From NCBI GenBank assembly GCA_963991145.1, contig CAXDOZ010000103.1:1-8264 (forward strand): a stretch of 8,264 bases of DNA. Reading direction: 5' to 3'. Source of the stretch: CAXDOZ01 sp963991145 (GTDB lineage: Bacteria; Bacteroidota; Bacteroidia; Chitinophagales; JABDMM01). The translations under genes were made by a program, and so were the position numbers. Positions 6,163-8,264 of this stretch are shown here, one piece after another; position 1 is the stretch's first letter; every line of letters begins with the position of its first letter. The notes beneath the pieces were generated by a model. That model was not told where the DNA came from and ran no database searches. It saw only the letters and a list, made by a program, of their open reading frames with translations.

Positions 6163-6991
6163 ACTCATTACTCTTTTATTTGTTTTGTCTTTTTCATATT
6201 CATTTGGACAGGAAGCTCCTGGTCAGGAAGAAGGTTTATCTGCAGAGTCACTAGCCGAAGCAAACAATCCTCTTGCTGACATGGTGGCATTTAATGTTCA
6301 GAACTATTACTACGCAAAGCTCTCTGAGACTCCACCAGGCACCTATTCAAATACTTTCTGGTTTAGATACGCTCAACCCATTGGTCCTGTCCTGATCAGG
6401 GCTTCAATGCCCATTCAAACCAGTCCGGGTTTTGATTCTATTGAAAATCCAAATGGAGAAACCAGAGCTGGAACAGGTGACTTTAACATTTTTGGAGCCT
6501 GGACATTCATCTCTAAACCAACCCTGACTGTTGGAGCTGGGCCCTTGTTTGTTTTCCCTACAGCCTCCAGGCAACAACTAGGATCAAGTCAGTATCAGGC
6601 AGGAGCAGCTGTGATTGTATATGCCTCCAGTCCAAAAGTTTCAGGAGGTGGACTGATTACTTACCAGCATTCATATGCTACAAAGAAAGGTGCTGGGCCT
6701 TTACCAGCTTCAAGCCTAATGGTAGCACAACCGTTCTTATTTGTTCAGCTAGGAAAGGGAGTATATACTGGCGGGGCTCCGCTTTGGATTTTTGATTTTG
6801 CAAATGGAACCAATCACATTCCTTTGGGGATTCGACTTGGTAAAGTTGCTAAGGCAGGGAATACAGTTTTTAATTTTTTCGCCGAGCCTCAGTTTACTGT
6901 TTTCCATACAGGCGCCAACCAGCCAGTGGTTCAATTTTTCGTAGCCTTGAATATGCAATTCATGGGTGGAGGGAAGAAAAAACCCAATTAG
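6155..6991 (+). CDS. Exported outer-membrane protein resembling the Phenol_MetA_deg / 'neuromedin U' transporter family
   Basis: 278 aa with a Sec signal peptide at 1-18 (MNRLITLLFVLSFSYSFGQ). The mature protein has the family pattern I recall for these porin-like barrels: an early NPLADMVAFNVQNYY segment (about 38-52), GTGDFNIFGAWTF (about 106-118), a VGAGPLFVFPTAS stretch (about 125-137), GSSQYQAGAAVIVY (about 142-155), then QPFLFVQLGKGVY and IPLGIRLGKV strands, ending in an aromatic strand (VQFFVALNMQFM) and a basic tail GGGKKKPN. It probably sits in the outer membrane. Family members are often labelled transporters, but substrates are largely unproven. I chose the ATG at 6155, not the in-frame TTG at 6110, because only the former places the signal peptide at the N-terminus. 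It overlaps the preceding barrel gene by 8 nt, implying coupled translation, and its stop overlaps the convergent meaB stop region by 4 nt. Family assignment is moderate; export is well supported. Confidence 0.8.
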   Translation: MNRLITLLFVLSFSYSFGQEAPGQEEGLSAESLAEANNPLADMVAFNVQNYYYAKLSETPPGTYSNTFWFRYAQPIGPVLIRASMPIQTSPGFDSIENPNGETRAGTGDFNIFGAWTFISKPTLTVGAGPLFVFPTASRQQLGSSQYQAGAAVIVYASSPKVSGGGLITYQHSYATKKGAGPLPASSLMVAQPFLFVQLGKGVYTGGAPLWIFDFANGTNHIPLGIRLGKVAKAGNTVFNFFAEPQFTVFHTGANQPVVQFFVALNMQFMGGGKKKPN

Positions 6992-7983
6992 GCTAAATAG
7001 GATCGAATAAGCTCATCTGCAGCTGAATAGGAAGTTAACTCACCATTTAAAACACGTGTCTCAATCTCGGGAAGTGCTTTTTTAATTTCAGCATCATTGT
7101 AAAATCCAGATCGAAGAATGTCGCTGATTCGTTCATGCAGGCGGTGCACAGTTTGTTGTTGTCTTTTCTTTTCCAACCAGCCAGTTTCCTGTAGTTCTTC
7201 ATGATGTTCCAAAACGATCTGCCAAACGCCTTCAATTCCTTCTTTTGTTAAAGCAGAACAGGTAGCAGTCCTGGGCGTCCAGCCGTCTTCTCCAAGAGGA
7301 AATAAATGAAGTGCTCTTCTGTATTCGAGCTCTGCCTTTCGGGCTGCCTCCTTATTCTCTCCATCAGCTTTATTGATCACCACAGCATCAGCCATTTCCA
7401 TGATGCCTTTTTTGATTCCTTGAAGCTCATCACCTGCACCCGCAAGCATTAAAAGCAAAAAGAAATCGACCATGTGATAAACGGCGGTCTCGCTTTGTCC
7501 AACTCCAACAGTTTCAACAAAAATTCTATTGAAGCCTGCAGCTTCGCAAAGAATAATGGATTCGTAAGTTCTGCGTGTCACCCCACCAAGAGAATCACCT
7601 GCAGGACTGGGTCGAATAAAAGCATTATTCGATTTGGTCAATTGCTCCATTCGAGTCTTATCTCCCAAAATGCTGCCTTTGGTTTTAGATGAACTCGGAT
7701 CAATCGCCAGAACCGCAAGTTTTTCATTTTGCTCTTCGGCAATATGAGTGCCCAGGGCTTCAATAAAAGTGCTTTTTCCAACTCCCGGCACTCCCGTAAT
7801 TCCCAATCGAATTGAGTTGCCCGAAAAGGAAAGACATTTTTCAATTAGCTCTCTGGCAATCTCCTGATGATCGCTACGATTGCTCTCAACTAAGGTGATC
7901 GCCCGACTTAAAATCGTGCGGTCACCATTTCGAATGGCTTCGAAATAGACATCGGCCGAAGGCAAAGAATTAGGCTGCCCCAC
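6988..7983 (-). CDS. meaB: Methylmalonyl-CoA mutase-associated GTPase MeaB
   Basis: 331-aa cytosolic G3E/SIMIBI-class GTPase that gates cobalamin loading and protects methylmalonyl-CoA mutase from inactivation. Visible GTPase motifs are the P-loop GVPGVGKST (64-72), the switch region DPSSSKTKGSILGDKTRM (95-112), ETVGVGQSE (157-165), the guanine-specificity motif NKAD (204-207) and CSAL (242-245). A C-terminal helical extension (about 255-331) matches the MeaB/ArgK dimerisation arm. Length fits the family (about 310-340). The GTG start at 7983 overlaps the upstream mutase gene by 14 nt; a TGA stop lies a few codons further upstream in this frame. A TTG at codon 7 would start just after the mutase stop and is the only alternative. 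Adjacency to the mutase confirms the MeaB role over a general ArgK label. The gene converges on the barrel gene, and the two coding ends overlap by 4 nt. Confidence 0.95.
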   Translation of the reverse strand: MGQPNSLPSADVYFEAIRNGDRTILSRAITLVESNRSDHQEIARELIEKCLSFSGNSIRLGITGVPGVGKSTFIEALGTHIAEEQNEKLAVLAIDPSSSKTKGSILGDKTRMEQLTKSNNAFIRPSPAGDSLGGVTRRTYESIILCEAAGFNRIFVETVGVGQSETAVYHMVDFFLLLMLAGAGDELQGIKKGIMEMADAVVINKADGENKEAARKAELEYRRALHLFPLGEDGWTPRTATCSALTKEGIEGVWQIVLEHHEELQETGWLEKKRQQQTVHRLHERISDILRSGFYNDAEIKKALPEIETRVLNGELTSYSAADELIRSYLA

Positions 7984-8220
7984 TCTGAGCTTTTTGGATC
8001 ATGGTGCGAAGAATAGAAGAAGCTGCTTCTGCAATTTTAGTACCCGGGCCAAAGACTCCCACAACTCCAGTCTCATACAGGAAATCGTAGTCCTGCTGAG
8101 GGATCACTCCACCCGCTACGACAAGAATATCTTCTCTCCCGTGCTTTTTCAATTCATCGATCACCTGTGGGATCAAAGTCTTGTGTCCAGCCGCTAAACT
8201 CGAGGCACCGAGAATATGCA
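7970..8220 (-). CDS. Methylmalonyl-CoA mutase cobalamin-binding subunit, C-terminal fragment (5' truncated)
   Basis: The last 83 residues of the B12-binding domain of methylmalonyl-CoA mutase, which interconverts methylmalonyl-CoA and succinyl-CoA in propionate metabolism. Visible cobalamin-fold elements are the serine-containing loop GASSLAAGHKT near the start of the fragment, an ILVVAGGVIP strand with the conserved Gly-Gly, and VVGVFGPGTKIAEAA near the end. The DxHxxG motif carrying the cobalt-ligating His would be upstream and is missing. The apparent GTG at 8221-8219 uses an adapter base and is not a start; the gene is cut by the library end. It is probably the large (catalytic) subunit, whose C-terminal domain looks like this, but the small subunit or a lone B12-binding subunit cannot be excluded. 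It ends in TAA, 14 nt inside meaB, so the two are very likely cotranscribed. Confidence 0.9.
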
Positions 8221-8264
8221 CTGTCTCTTATACACATCTGACGCTGCCGACGAATAGAGAGGTG
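8221..8264. other. Nextera adapter with i5 index (synthetic, right end)
   Basis: Positions 8221-8239 are the mosaic end in reverse (CTGTCTCTTATACACATCT). 8240-8253 (GACGCTGCCGACGA) is the reverse complement of the Nextera read-1 arm. 8254-8261 (ATAGAGAG) is the reverse complement of the standard i5 index CTCTCTAT (S502/N502), and GTG begins the P5-side sequence. None of it is genomic. Confidence 0.98.

Noticed and set aside
3938..7976. ATTAGGCT found three times (3938, 6987, 7969), always at gene edges
   Set aside because: Two copies come from genes ending in an Ala codon GCC followed by TAA on the reverse strand; eight bases is too short to claim a motif.
23..8220. CRISPR array, tRNA/rRNA genes, phage or defence system
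   Set aside because: I saw no regularly spaced repeats, no RNA gene signatures and no nuclease, integrase or toxin-antitoxin type proteins; all long frames are accounted for.

Overview
The window is an 8.2 kb stretch of bacterial chromosome bounded at both ends by Illumina Nextera adapter sequence. Positions 1-22 and 8221-8264 are synthetic, so the genomic insert is about 23-8220. The two end genes (fabF and a methylmalonyl-CoA mutase subunit) are cut by the library ends, not by biology. The protein types point to Bacteroidota, most likely Cytophagales-like. Signs are the FabF C-terminus with FGFGGHNAS, fabF followed directly by rnc, a Bacteroidota-style membrane fusion protein, a cobalamin mutase with MeaB, and starts without clear Shine-Dalgarno sites. 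The phylum is an inference from protein flavour, not from a marker RNA.

Layout from left to right: (1) + strand, the 3' end of fabF (fatty acid elongation) and rnc (RNase III), 2 nt apart. (2) - strand, a two-gene unit made of a TolC-type outer membrane efflux protein followed by a periplasmic adaptor (HlyD/MacA type), coupled by a TGATG stop/start overlap. No inner-membrane pump gene is present. (3) + strand, tadA (tRNA A34 deaminase) and sodA (Mn-type superoxide dismutase), then a strong nested-hairpin terminator. (4) + strand, a tight three-gene cluster: a small charged protein of unknown function, a 192-aa exported outer-membrane beta-barrel candidate, and a 278-aa exported protein resembling the Phenol_MetA_deg / 'neuromedin U' outer membrane family. 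(5) - strand, the C-terminus of the methylmalonyl-CoA mutase cobalamin-binding subunit, followed by meaB, its GTPase chaperone, overlapping by 14 nt.

Most genes are ordinary metabolic and housekeeping genes. The genome is compact: both convergent junctions have touching or overlapping stop codons with no terminator between them. The least understood part is the three-gene cluster at 5323-6991, which puts two predicted outer-membrane barrels behind a small acidic/basic protein. The two intergenic regions around tadA carry clear inverted repeats that may be operators. I found no RNA genes, CRISPR array, insertion sequence, phage genes or defence system, and no convincing undescribed system. No stretch longer than 300 bases lacks a gene.
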